Shown: piece after piece, positions 1 through 8,261 of the stretch
How the letters are laid out: the number at the start of each line of letters is the position of its first letter
Numbering within the stretch: position 1 is the first letter of the stretch
Virus record (IMG/VR): IMGVR_UViG_3300019889_000038
Coordinates: 1 to 24,614 of that record
Length of the DNA stretch: 24,614 bases
Source of the DNA: a virus
Reading direction: 5' to 3' (one strand)
The notes under the pieces: generated by a model
Database searches by the model: none
The model's input: the letters and a program-made list of their open reading frames with translations, nothing else
What the model was told of the DNA's origin: nothing
Translations under genes and position numbers: made by a program

Positions 1-303
1 TACTACGGGTATCTCAGGGCAGCGATTGAGGGCTTCCTAGTTGCAAAGCCGTCCATTCGGCTTGTATGGGTTATTCCGTATAAGAATACCGGGCTGAATA
101 CGACAAACTATCCCATCGTTGTTACAGCAATCAAAGCCGTCTGCGCCGCATACGGCGTACCGTTCGTTGACCTGGGCGCTGTTGGTATTGTCAATTCGCT
201 GACATCAGCAACGATGCTCGGCGATGGCATTCATCCAACAGCTACAGGCTCACACAAGATGCTCGCGCCATGCATAAAAGCTGCGATCTTATCGCAAATG
301 TAA
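1..303 (+). CDS. SGNH/GDSL-type hydrolase, C-terminal part (5' truncated)
   Basis: The reading frame is open from the first base to TAA at 301-303, giving the last 100 residues of a protein whose start lies outside the window. Near the end it reads GDGIHPTATGSHKM, which matches block V of SGNH hydrolases (the D-x-x-H that supplies the catalytic Asp and His), preceded by a beta-strand/helix pattern (IRLVWVIPY, VPFVDLGAVG) typical of that flavodoxin-like fold. SGNH esterases are often carried in phage tail regions, where they deacetylate surface polysaccharides; that role is inferred from the position just upstream of tail-tip genes. The catalytic Ser and the Gly/Asn blocks are not in the window, so activity cannot be judged. 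Confidence 0.72.
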   Translation, partial: YYGYLRAAIEGFLVAKPSIRLVWVIPYKNTGLNTTNYPIVVTAIKAVCAAYGVPFVDLGAVGIVNSLTSATMLGDGIHPTATGSHKMLAPCIKAAILSQM

Positions 304-312
304 GGGAACCGA

Positions 313-810
313 ATGAGCGCGCTAACTGAGTTTTATCTAAACGGGCCTTCGTCTGTTGTGCAGCTAGAGACGTGCGAGATATCGCACCCTAGCTTCACAC
401 GGACGTACTACATTGTGCGCAACGCCAGCAGCGGCGTAACTGCACGGCTTGAGAATGGCGCGCTACAGTTCTTTGAGTATTTCCCGATGCAGATAACACC
501 GACAGGCTCAGATAACGACCTAGAACAATCAATGAAAGTCACATTCGGTGACCTGGGTACGATCCTGCCCACAGAGATGGACCGGTGCAGTGTGGCGGGC
601 TCGTTTGTGACTAAACCAACACTGATCTATCGCACGTATCGCAGCGATGATCTAAACAACGTGATGGACGGGCCGAATCGCTTTTTCGTTAGTAACGTAG
701 CCTTCAACGGTGACGGTGCGAGCTTCACCGCAGACGCGCCATCCACTAACAATAGTCGGACAGGCGAGATATACGCACTGTCGCGGTTCACGCCGTTGCG
801 GGGCTTCTAA
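313..810 (+). CDS. Phage tail protein, DUF1833-like
   Basis: This 165-residue soluble protein starts at ATG 313, 9 bp after the SGNH gene, with the purine-rich AAGGGAACCGA in front. It has the look of DUF1833 phage proteins: alternating strands, a central MKVTFGDLG segment and a conserved position immediately before an NlpC/P60-like gene and a gpJ-like gene, the usual order in several siphophages. DUF1833 members are thought to belong to the tail tip but have no measured activity. There is no signal peptide or membrane segment. Its stop shares one base with the next start (TAATG), suggesting translational coupling. The family assignment is from recalled pattern and gene order, not from an alignment. 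Confidence 0.6.
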   Translation: MSALTEFYLNGPSSVVQLETCEISHPSFTRTYYIVRNASSGVTARLENGALQFFEYFPMQITPTGSDNDLEQSMKVTFGDLGTILPTEMDRCSVAGSFVTKPTLIYRTYRSDDLNNVMDGPNRFFVSNVAFNGDGASFTADAPSTNNSRTGEIYALSRFTPLRGF

Positions 811-1163
811 TGCTCAGCATCGATCAGCTCTTAGACCGCGTATCCACGCGTGACTATAACTGTTGGGACTTCACTGTGGAAGCATGGCAATATCTCACTG
901 GCGACGATCTAAGGCCGCGCATGCCTGGGCTGCGTGGCACATTCGACCATCGCAAAATCAGCTTCCAGGGCGCACGTCGATTCACGCGACTAGACGAGCC
1001 TGAGAGCCCTTGTCTTGCGTTCATGGAGCGCCCCAAAGACGAACCGCACATCGGCGTGTACTACCTGGGCCGCATCCTGCATTTGCCCTCAAATTCTATG
1101 GCAGAGTATCAAACCCTGCGTGTTGCAATGCGGGCATTCAAAACAGTCAGGTGGTACAAGTGA
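810..1163 (+). CDS. NlpC/P60-like tail assembly peptidase homologue
   Basis: The 117-residue product begins at ATG 810 inside the TAATG overlap. It has the essentials of a compact papain-like NlpC/P60 fold: Cys18 in YNCWDFTVEAW at the start of the first helix, and His80 in PHIGVYYLGRILH on a strand, with His91 as a possible third polar residue. In many siphophages a protein of this class sits just before the tail tip gene (lambda gpK and relatives) and is thought to cut peptidoglycan or help tail-tip assembly. It is shorter than cellular NlpC/P60 enzymes, and the region between Cys and His is compressed. The next gene overlaps its stop by 4 bp (GTGA). Confidence 0.65.
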   Translation: MLSIDQLLDRVSTRDYNCWDFTVEAWQYLTGDDLRPRMPGLRGTFDHRKISFQGARRFTRLDEPESPCLAFMERPKDEPHIGVYYLGRILHLPSNSMAEYQTLRVAMRAFKTVRWYK

Positions 1164-4100
1164 CGACCGTAACGATTTTTCGCAATCCGCTTGAACTTGA
1201 GGCAGGGGAAATAACTGAGAACGTCGCAGACATTCACGCATTTCTAAAGAGCCAATGGCCGAAGCTGCCCAGCACTGCACGCATCTATCATCGTGCGCTT
1301 GCATCGTCATGTGACGTTACCCCGAAGACTGAGCATGACATTGATGCGCTCGGCAAGCTTACGGGCAATCTGTATGTTGTGTTGTACCCTGAAGGATTTG
1401 AAGTCATCGCGATCATCGTTGCTGTTGTACTTGCAGCAGTCGCAATCGGACTCTCGTTCCTACTTAGGCCGAACACCAAATCGTCAAATCAAAATCAAGC
1501 CTCACCAAACAATTCACTGTCTGACAGGCAGAATCAAAACAGGCCGAACGAGCGTATACCTGACATTGTGGGCAACGTGCGCTCAACGCCTGACCTTATC
1601 GCTGTGCCGTATAAAGTGTTCATCGACAATCAGGAGGTTGAACATTTTTACGGCTGTGTTGGTAAAGGGCAATACCAAATTGAAAAGACGTTCTCAACAG
1701 CGATTGATAACCCTAACATTGTTTGGGATGTGAAGGACGATACAACGCCGTTGCAGGAAATTGACGGCTCATCGTTTGCGATCTACGGGCCGAACACCTC
1801 ACCTAATTCTGGCGATGCTCCACAGCTTTCAATAGGCCCAGCGATCAACACGCCTGTGGTGAATATCCAGTCTTCAAATGCGGTGAATGGTCAGGTGTTA
1901 CGCGCGCCAAACGATCAGAACATAATAGGCAATAACAACATTCGCGCGACAGCATCAGGCACACTGCAATCGAACGATTCTACAATTGACTTCACAGCAT
2001 ATTTTGCTGTAGCTGAGGAAGTCACTTTATTTTTCCTTGCTGTTGACCCAGGCGGTCACCGACCGAATGCACCTTTAGACGGGCAATACATAGTTCTCGC
2101 AGTCACAGCTAACGAGCTGACATTCGCGAATCCCAGTGCGATACAACCCGGATGGTCGTCACTTGGCTCGTACACTGGCGGCGCGAGTAATTACCAAAGC
2201 CCAACACTTATTGGTAATGCAGATAAGCACGTTGGTCCGTTCATTTTGAACGTTGGCACCATGACTGAAGTGTGGGCAAACTTCGTTGCGCCTAATGGTC
2301 TATATAAGGTCAGCGGCGATACAGGCAATCAGTACGCGATTGATGCAAGCATCACACTCGGAATCCAGGCACTAGATTCAAACTACCAGCCTGTAGGCGT
2401 TGAGTTGCAATTCGTGATTACGTTGCACGGTTCGGCTGTTCTGCAAAATCAACGCGGCGTGACATTGAAAGCTAAGTTGCCCACACGTGACGGTGGTTCG
2501 ATTGCGGGCGTTTGCCAGATACGCGCTATTCGCACCAATGACACAGACAAGACATGGAGCGGTACGAACGCCGATCAGGTGCAGTGGCGTGATTTATTCG
2601 CTGTATCACCTATCGGTGTAAATCACTTCGGCAACGTCACTACAATACAGACATTGACGTATGCAACTGCGAGTGCGCTATCTGTCAAATCACGCAAGCT
2701 CAACATGCAAGTCACACGGCTGCTGCCAACATACGCGAGCGGTTCGGCCAGCGCTCCGATTGCAACGCGGAATGCTGCTGATGTACTCATGTATCTAGCG
2801 ACTGACCCATTTATAGGCGACAGGACTTTAGCGGAGATTGATATTGTTGAAGTCTATTCTGTGCTTGGCAACACTGGCGAGGTGGTTAGCTACTTCGGTA
2901 CGTCTGTAGTAGCTGAGTTTGGTTACACCTTCGATGACTCACAGGTTTCATTTGAAGAGTCAATCAATGATTTGATGCAGGCGACATGTTGCGTAGCGTT
3001 CCGCAGAGGCAGCGTGATGTCTGTTTCTTTTGAGCGCCAAACCGACAACAGCACATTACTTTTCAATCATAGGAACAAGATTCCTGGGAGTGAAACGCGC
3101 ACCATCACCTTCGGGAAGACAAACGACTATGACGGCATTGATCTTGATTATATTGATCCATTCGCGCCGAATTATCCCGATGTTGACACAACGGTTACGC
3201 TGCATTTTCCGCCAGATCAAAGCGCAGTAAATCCTAAAAAGGTTACAGCCGTTGGTGTACGCAGCAACATACAGGCATGGTTTATCGGATGGCGACTATA
3301 CAACAAACTGATTTATCAAAACACAATTGTTGAATTCAAATCGACACAGGAAGCGGCGATGCTTGTATTACAAAGCCGCATTCTCGTTGCTGACAACACA
3401 CGTGCGGATACGCAAGACGGTGAGCTTACCGGGCAAGCTGGGCTGACGCTCTCGTTGTCACAGCCACTCACCGCAATTGAAGGCCACAGCTACACCATAT
3501 TTTTACAACGCTACGATTTCGCGGTAGACAACATAGCCATTACATCGTTGGCCGGTGACATCACCACAGTTTCAGCAGGCGTATTCAAATCGCAATCAAT
3601 AACTATCGCGCGTGTGCCTGCTGTGCCCGTTGTACTAGACCCTGAGAAGTTTGCTAAAACAACGTATTGGATCATCGATCAGACAACGAGCAGCACTGTT
3701 GCGCAGGCATTCCTTTTGGCAGAGAAGACACCAGAGGACGCAATGCAGTACAGCGTCAAAGCTGTGAACTACGACAACCGTTATTACAGTCGTGATAAGG
3801 ATTTCATCAACGGAAGCATTGCAGCAAACAACGGCGCGTATATACCTAACACTGGTTTCGCAGCAGGCACGGAAGACCCAGGCTCAGCGCCATCACACGG
3901 CGCGGAATTCAGACTTGATACGTCACGCCATGCGCCAGAAAGCTTACCGGGCGGCTCGCTGTCACTCGAATATTTCACGCTTGATTTCGTCACGGTCATC
4001 AACGGCGGAACCGGCTGGATAAACCCAGTTGCGAATATAAGCGGCACGGCTCTGAGCGCGTTTGACAGCCCCGATACGTTTCCGGCTGCTGTGCCTGTAG

Positions 4101-4195
4101 CTGTGACGTTTGCGGGCGGCGTCATCACAGCCGTTGCAACTGACGGCGGCTTTCTATGGGCTCAGGTTCCGACGCTCGTTGTCGCTGAGGCGTAG
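1160..4195 (+). CDS. Tail tip / host-specificity protein (gpJ-like)
   Basis: I place the start at GTG 1160, which overlaps the previous stop as GTGA and has AGGTGG a few bases upstream; this gives 1011 residues. An in-frame extension to 1010 would run through the previous gene and is unlikely. Residues about 81-102 form a hydrophobic segment, followed by a low-complexity Asn/Gln/Ser stretch and NNSLSDRQNQNRPNERIPDIVG, the layout seen near the N terminus of lambda gpJ-type tail hub proteins. The remainder is beta-rich with fibronectin-like character, ending in a Gly/Val/Ala-rich domain that could bind the receptor. Such proteins form the tail tip, contact the host and seat the tail tube. The stop lies 1 bp from the stop of the convergent DNA polymerase gene, with no visible terminator between them. 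Confidence 0.8.
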   Translation: MTTVTIFRNPLELEAGEITENVADIHAFLKSQWPKLPSTARIYHRALASSCDVTPKTEHDIDALGKLTGNLYVVLYPEGFEVIAIIVAVVLAAVAIGLSFLLRPNTKSSNQNQASPNNSLSDRQNQNRPNERIPDIVGNVRSTPDLIAVPYKVFIDNQEVEHFYGCVGKGQYQIEKTFSTAIDNPNIVWDVKDDTTPLQEIDGSSFAIYGPNTSPNSGDAPQLSIGPAINTPVVNIQSSNAVNGQVLRAPNDQNIIGNNNIRATASGTLQSNDSTIDFTAYFAVAEEVTLFFLAVDPGGHRPNAPLDGQYIVLAVTANELTFANPSAIQPGWSSLGSYTGGASNYQSPTLIGNADKHVGPFILNVGTMTEVWANFVAPNGLYKVSGDTGNQYAIDASITLGIQALDSNYQPVGVELQFVITLHGSAVLQNQRGVTLKAKLPTRDGGSIAGVCQIRAIRTNDTDKTWSGTNADQVQWRDLFAVSPIGVNHFGNVTTIQTLTYATASALSVKSRKLNMQVTRLLPTYASGSASAPIATRNAADVLMYLATDPFIGDRTLAEIDIVEVYSVLGNTGEVVSYFGTSVVAEFGYTFDDSQVSFEESINDLMQATCCVAFRRGSVMSVSFERQTDNSTLLFNHRNKIPGSETRTITFGKTNDYDGIDLDYIDPFAPNYPDVDTTVTLHFPPDQSAVNPKKVTAVGVRSNIQAWFIGWRLYNKLIYQNTIVEFKSTQEAAMLVLQSRILVADNTRADTQDGELTGQAGLTLSLSQPLTAIEGHSYTIFLQRYDFAVDNIAITSLAGDITTVSAGVFKSQSITIARVPAVPVVLDPEKFAKTTYWIIDQTTSSTVAQAFLLAEKTPEDAMQYSVKAVNYDNRYYSRDKDFINGSIAANNGAYIPNTGFAAGTEDPGSAPSHGAEFRLDTSRHAPESLPGGSLSLEYFTLDFVTVINGGTGWINPVANISGTALSAFDSPDTFPAAVPVAVTFAGGVITAVATDGGFLWAQVPTLVVAEA

Positions 4196-4196
4196 T

Positions 4197-5537
4197 CTAC
4201 TTGATTGCGCCCCAGTTCGGACCTGTGCCCGTATCGACGCGCACAGGGATTGACAGCGGGATAGCGTTTTCCATGATCCACTCAATGCGCGCATACGCCT
4301 GCATCTGAATCGGGCTGTCATCGATTTGTGACCAGTCCAGCTCATCATGCACAGTGAGCGCGGGCACACCGACGATATCAAACAGCCCTTCTTTATTGCA
4401 CTGCACCATTGCCTTTTTGATACCGTCCGCATTCGTGCCCTGGGTACGACTGTTGAGCGCTGTATGCGTTTTGGCTCGCTTGATATTCGAGCCGTATTCC
4501 GCAGTAGCATGATTGAATCGCAGCGCTGGTACTTTGATGAACTTCTTAGCTGTGTCGTCCCATTCGTTTTTAGCTGGTTCCCACAGGTTGAAACGTCTGC
4601 GTCGTCCGAGAATGGTTGTGATGTAACCTTTTTCTTGCGCTTCATCGCTACACGCTTTGATAGTTGCTTTCACATACGGGTTACCGCTATGGTAAGCCTC
4701 TAGCAATGGCAAAGCCTCTTTCGTGCTGATGCCCAGTTCAGCGGCCAGCAGGTCAACACCCATTGCATTCATCAGACCGAAGTTGATTGTCTTAGTGGGC
4801 TTACGTTCAAGCTGCTTACCTGTATTTATACGAATCATCTCGCCGGTGACATCGTGATAATCCGTGCGCGGGTCATTGCGGTAGCGCTCGCGCAATTCAT
4901 CGGACCCAGGACCAACAGCGTAATGTGAAAGTATCCGATACTCGTACTGTGAAAAGTCAGTCTTGCGAAAGCACATGTGCCCATAGAAGGGTACAAACGC
5001 TGTGCGTATTTCCTTGCCTAGTTCCGTGCGAACAGGAATCGTTTGCAGATTAGGGTTATTAGACACGAAACGACCAGTACGGGCACCGCCATCAACATTA
5101 CGTAATGGTTCAAAAGAGCAATGCACAATACCGTTGACGTGCCGCTCAAGTAGAGTGCCGCGAATAAAGGTGCTTTCAATTTTGCCATGCTGTCTAATCT
5201 CCAACGCTAACTTTGCAACAGGGTGTGGTACAACCTTCAGGTCATCAGCGGTGATGCTGGGCTTCTTCGTCAGCGGTGTGATGCGGTACGGAATACCTAT
5301 CGCGTCGAATGCCTTCGCGATGTCACCTGTGGGCACGCTGGATGATGTGTCAATACCTGTTAGGTGTTTGAATTCCGCAATCTTGTCTTTCAACGCTGCG
5401 GCAATCATTTTTTCAAGCTGATATGTACGCTCAAGGTCGATACGCACACCCTGTCTGCGCATGGAATGAGCAACCGTATTAGGTCGCATTCCATGCGATA
5501 CAGTTCTAGCAAGTTCTCTTGCTGCATGATGGGCCAT
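4197..5537 (-). CDS. Family A DNA polymerase, polymerase domain (separate frame from its exonuclease)
   Basis: The frame holds all three PolA polymerase motifs. Motif A is TDFSQYEYRILSH (about residues 193-205), motif B is ERKPTKTINFG (Arg245, Lys249, NFG 252-254) and motif C is VHDE (396-399). A normal thumb/palm entry segment, GGARTGRFVSNNPNLQTIP, is also present. The motif B Tyr found in E. coli Pol I is replaced by Asn in NFGLMNAMG. The first 25 residues of this frame look non-homologous; the family-like sequence begins at MRRQGVRIDLE (ATG 5462), exactly where the upstream exonuclease frame loses its family resemblance. Other possible starts are ATG 5537 and 5489, none with a good ribosome-binding site. 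The protein may therefore be made by a -1 frameshift from the 5405-6217 gene, as a separate subunit, or the break may be a mutation or sequence error. It copies the phage genome. Confidence 0.88.
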   Translation of the reverse strand: MAHHAARELARTVSHGMRPNTVAHSMRRQGVRIDLERTYQLEKMIAAALKDKIAEFKHLTGIDTSSSVPTGDIAKAFDAIGIPYRITPLTKKPSITADDLKVVPHPVAKLALEIRQHGKIESTFIRGTLLERHVNGIVHCSFEPLRNVDGGARTGRFVSNNPNLQTIPVRTELGKEIRTAFVPFYGHMCFRKTDFSQYEYRILSHYAVGPGSDELRERYRNDPRTDYHDVTGEMIRINTGKQLERKPTKTINFGLMNAMGVDLLAAELGISTKEALPLLEAYHSGNPYVKATIKACSDEAQEKGYITTILGRRRRFNLWEPAKNEWDDTAKKFIKVPALRFNHATAEYGSNIKRAKTHTALNSRTQGTNADGIKKAMVQCNKEGLFDIVGVPALTVHDELDWSQIDDSPIQMQAYARIEWIMENAIPLSIPVRVDTGTGPNWGAIK

Positions 5538-6217
5538 TGCTTGAGCAGAATTGGCAGTATCAGCGCAGAGTCTTGTTCGGCATACGGACCCACAAGCTTA
5601 GGTGACGTGCGGTAAATGTTTGACCGCTGTGAGCGTGTTGGATTGCCGCCGAACGCAGCCGCGCACCACTCGTACAGCTCGTTAGTCTCTTTCTTATCGT
5701 CCAGGTACTTCTTTGCAAGCGTGTCCAGGTCTACGTTTTCGTCCTCACTGATTAGCGCTTCTGCAAACTGAACATCGTGAACTTCACCCGTAACAAAGAT
5801 GTTGTCTTCACATGTGGTGCCAATGTCGTATATCGCGTTTGCGTAACCCTTTGGTATATGCGGCGTGTTCGCGAGCGAGTCATATATGTATTGATCCACT
5901 GCGGCGGGCGGTAAGTTGAGGTGCGTATCAACAGTGTGCTTTTTGGGCAGGTAGAAGCTGCGCGACTCGTTGCCCCAGTACGCCGTGATGGAATGCCCAA
6001 CGATATCGACCTGACCACGTGACCAACCGGCCCCATAGTCAAAGTCCTTTTCGTGGTTCTCGGTGTCATGGGCAATGAAGCTACAACCGCTCAAATCTGG
6101 CCACTGGTGGGGCTGTAGCGGACGCCAGCCGGTTTCGCGATGCCCAGGCAGGGCGCGTAGCTGCGTACGGGCTCTGAGGGGCGCAGCGATCGTATCGAAA
6201 AGGGATTCGTAAGCCAT
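5405..6217 (-). CDS. Family A DNA polymerase, 3'-5' exonuclease domain (N-terminal half)
   Basis: This 270-residue product has a DnaQ/PolA-type proofreading exonuclease. Exo I is FIAHDTE (Asp51, Glu53), Exo II is YANAIYDIG (Asn127, Asp131) and Exo III is YAEQDSALI (Tyr212, Asp216). It then enters the usual linker to the polymerase, QWPIMQQENLLELYRMECDLIRLL. After that the frame reads PCADRVCVSTLSVHISLKK and stops, whereas the -1 frame continues the polymerase as MRRQGVRIDL. It starts at ATG 6217, overlapping the upstream stop as TGATG. The 133-bp overlap with the polymerase ORF is unusual. With the downstream frame it would form a normal-sized PolA of about 690 residues lacking a 5' nuclease domain, as is common in phages. 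Confidence 0.83.
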   Translation of the reverse strand: MAYESLFDTIAAPLRARTQLRALPGHRETGWRPLQPHQWPDLSGCSFIAHDTENHEKDFDYGAGWSRGQVDIVGHSITAYWGNESRSFYLPKKHTVDTHLNLPPAAVDQYIYDSLANTPHIPKGYANAIYDIGTTCEDNIFVTGEVHDVQFAEALISEDENVDLDTLAKKYLDDKKETNELYEWCAAAFGGNPTRSQRSNIYRTSPKLVGPYAEQDSALILPILLKQWPIMQQENLLELYRMECDLIRLLIPCADRVCVSTLSVHISLKK

Positions 6218-6405
6218 CAGACTTTAGCCGCGATGATGGGCGCTGGGTAGGTTTGCTCTTGGCTAAGCTCGTGAATGTTGCTCTGAATAGTTTCAACAAG
6301 TTTACGAGCGCGCGCTATTTGCCCTGTAGTTGGCACCACATTAGCCGAAAGTAATGTGTGAATCTCACGTAAACGTTGCGCATCTGCATCACGAATGCTA
6401 ATCAT
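6217..6405 (-). CDS. Small hypothetical protein in replication operon
   Basis: A 62-residue, probably helical protein. I choose ATG 6405 because it overlaps the upstream stop as ATGA; an in-frame ATG at 6420 would add five residues and lie deeper in the previous gene. Its own stop overlaps the exonuclease start (TGATG), so it is wedged between two coupled genes and probably translated with them. The sequence MISIRDADAQRLREIHTLL is charged and helix-forming, with no cysteine pairs or membrane segment. I do not recognise a family. Position suggests a minor partner of the polymerase, but this is only context. Confidence 0.6.
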   Translation of the reverse strand: MISIRDADAQRLREIHTLLSANVVPTTGQIARARKLVETIQSNIHELSQEQTYPAPIIAAKV

Positions 6406-6602
6406 CGCTCGATACCCCACACCAGCGGGCCGCGCTCAATGGCAGCGATGCAGTATTCGGTCATCTTGTCTGTGGGTTGATATTTACTTTTGTTATGCTC
6501 GCACACCGCAAGTTCGCCAGCCGCTTTACTGGTACTTGCTACAACATGCAGCGTTGCACTGCAACTATCGCCGTTCAATAGCTCTACTCGAAATACGTAC
6601 AT
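6402..6602 (-). CDS. Small hypothetical protein in replication operon
   Basis: A 66-residue protein starting at ATG 6602 with GAGGG about 6 bp upstream. The N-terminal half reads as beta strands (YVFRVELLNG, ATLHVVAST) followed by a helix, resembling small phage proteins that describe a modified property of a host or phage polypeptide, but no named family is recognised. A 65-bp gap without a clear promoter separates it from the clamp-like gene upstream. It overlaps the following 62-residue gene by ATGA, so the two are probably co-translated. Confidence 0.6.
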   Translation of the reverse strand: MYVFRVELLNGDSCSATLHVVASTSKAAGELAVCEHNKSKYQPTDKMTEYCIAAIERGPLVWGIER

Positions 6603-6667
6603 GTGCGCCCTCGTCAGAATGGGATGTAAACGGCGCGTACGTGCGCGAGTTGCTTATTTAGACTTAG

Positions 6668-7855
6668 CTAGAACGGTATGCAATCACAGGACAACCCACC
6701 GCCGCCCTGATATTTGATAGGTAGTCCGCAATCACGACAGTTGCCATCATAATTACTTGTAGCAATACGGTGTCCAAGCGCAACAGGCGCGTTAGGGTCA
6801 ATAGCATCGGCAACTTCTGTACCGTGTGTCATAGCGCCACGTATCATTACTGTGATTGCCTGATTCTTACGTGTGCCCAGTTTCACTAGCGCTGCGCCAC
6901 TAAAGAATGTGCGCTTGTTCATCGTCTGATCGTCATAACGCTGCACAAACTTTTCAATCAGCTTGATAGAAGCGATGCTGTAAATGCGTGAGTCGTTGAT
7001 GCCCGATACGTCCAGTGTCAGTGACGCGTTTAGCGAGTCTTGTTTGCTAAAAGGATGTGAAGACGCTTTACCATTCCAGCAATAAACCTGCCCGTCTTCA
7101 CTGAAAGGTGCAAGCTGCTTTACAGCAGTGAACAGCCCGATAGGAAACGGTATCTTATCGCCGGACATGTTGAGCAATGAAACTGCATCGGGATACTCGC
7201 CTATATAGCGCTGCGTACGTATCCAGCTTTCATCCTCGTACCAGAATGTGACGGTATCTGTGCCGTAGCCGATACCGACGATGGGCTTTTGAGTCTTCAG
7301 CAACGCCTTGACGCAACCAATCGGCAGCAGAATCCCAGGCGGCAAATCCCAGCCGTGGAACGCTTCGAGCACAACTGCGCCATTGGTGCCCACACATGTG
7401 TTTGCCTGTAGCAGAATAGCGCCGTCTTGCAAGAGCTGCGCCTTGTCACTGACTACGACTGAAACCGCTTTCAGCGCGGCTTTTATCTTGTCATCAGCTA
7501 CAACCTGCTTTACGTCGGGTTTCGCCCATTGCATCGTTGATGGATCGCACAGCGGCACGTATGCCTGAAAGTCGCCACTCTGTACGAGCAATCTGTCAAA
7601 AGCAACGTGTGAAATGCTGTATCCAGGCGAACAGTTCTCTAGGGCTGCAATCAGCTTTGCGGTGTTCGGCGCGCAGTGCAGCTCTTCCACGATCCGCACG
7701 CCAGCAGCAATAAGGCCATCAAACGCAACGGCGGTATGCATAAACAACATGCAGTGCCGTTGCGTGTCGTGACCACTGGGGCGCTGAGCACAACTGATGA
7801 AATCCAGCGCCACAAGTAGCGAGTTTACGAATGGCTCAATCGTCATACTGGGCAT
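6668..7855 (-). CDS. Sliding-clamp-like protein (DnaN / Pol III beta fold) with C-terminal zinc ribbon
   Basis: I take ATG 7855 as the start because GAGG lies 6 bp before it; upstream in-frame starts run into the preceding gene and ATG 7846 is an alternative. The product has 395 residues, close to bacterial beta clamps plus a tail. The middle reads like clamp domain 2, with ILLQANTCVGTNGAVVLEAF followed by PPGILLPIGCVKALLK and, later, WIRTQRYIGEYPDAVSLLN, the counterpart of the clamp strand ending in a small-Pro-Asp. The last section ends in ITVMIRG where clamps have their final strand. A C-terminal CRDCGLPIKYQGGGGLSCDC looks like a zinc ribbon not found in cellular DnaN. A clamp would tether the PolA-type polymerase encoded downstream. 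The assignment rests on pattern, not alignment. Confidence 0.6.
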   Translation of the reverse strand: MPSMTIEPFVNSLLVALDFISCAQRPSGHDTQRHCMLFMHTAVAFDGLIAAGVRIVEELHCAPNTAKLIAALENCSPGYSISHVAFDRLLVQSGDFQAYVPLCDPSTMQWAKPDVKQVVADDKIKAALKAVSVVVSDKAQLLQDGAILLQANTCVGTNGAVVLEAFHGWDLPPGILLPIGCVKALLKTQKPIVGIGYGTDTVTFWYEDESWIRTQRYIGEYPDAVSLLNMSGDKIPFPIGLFTAVKQLAPFSEDGQVYCWNGKASSHPFSKQDSLNASLTLDVSGINDSRIYSIASIKLIEKFVQRYDDQTMNKRTFFSGAALVKLGTRKNQAITVMIRGAMTHGTEVADAIDPNAPVALGHRIATSNYDGNCRDCGLPIKYQGGGGLSCDCIPF

Positions 7856-8249
7856 CGTCAGCCTCGTCCGTAGAAGGTGCAAACTCGGCTGGTGTATCGC
7901 AAGGCACAAACGATGTCCAGGTGACTTTTTCACCAGTCGCGAGATTGGTTATATGCGTCGCCTTCACCGCAACTGTCGATGGAATGCACGCGATGCCACC
8001 AACACGATGACCTTCGCGACTACTGTTACACTGTGGGCACCGCTCGCCCGCCAATACTTCAGGCAGCGTACTTTCGTCAACAGGCGGCAATTCGATAGCC
8101 GGTACTTTCTCTGCCTTTGCAATCGATAGCGGTAACTCTTTCAGCGCTGATTCGTCACCATGCGCGAAGCGCACAAGAGCATCTAACAAGGCACCCTGAC
8201 GGTTGATTTCTTTGATCTGCGCTTCTTTACGTGCGGTTTCGTGCAACAT
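7836..8249 (-). CDS. Hypothetical protein with a CxxC motif
   Basis: A 137-residue protein starting at ATG 8249 with a strong AGGAGA ribosome-binding site about 9 bp upstream. The N-terminal 30 residues are a charged helix (MLHETARKEAQIKEINRQG). The centre has RCPQCNS, half of a zinc ribbon, with further Cys residues in GIACIP and FVPCDTP. It ends in a very acidic tail (STDEADDAQYDD), a feature often used for contacts with SSB or polymerases. It overlaps the clamp-like gene by 20 bp, so the pair is probably coupled. I do not recognise a family; a replication accessory role is inferred from its position between helicase and clamp genes. Confidence 0.65.
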   Translation of the reverse strand: MLHETARKEAQIKEINRQGALLDALVRFAHGDESALKELPLSIAKAEKVPAIELPPVDESTLPEVLAGERCPQCNSSREGHRVGGIACIPSTVAVKATHITNLATGEKVTWTSFVPCDTPAEFAPSTDEADDAQYDD

Positions 8250-8261
8250 GTCAGTCTTCTC

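Noticed and set aside
1010-1159. N-terminal extension of the tail tip protein to 1010
   Set aside because: It would run out of frame through the NlpC-like gene; GTG 1160 has a GTGA overlap and AGGTGG.
5405-5420. A6 run at the end of the exonuclease frame as the frameshift site
   Set aside because: A -1 slip here would keep PCADRVCVSTLSVHISLK in the product, but the polymerase family sequence MRRQGVRIDLERTYQLE lies in the other frame over those bases, so the switch must be upstream at about 5460-5470.
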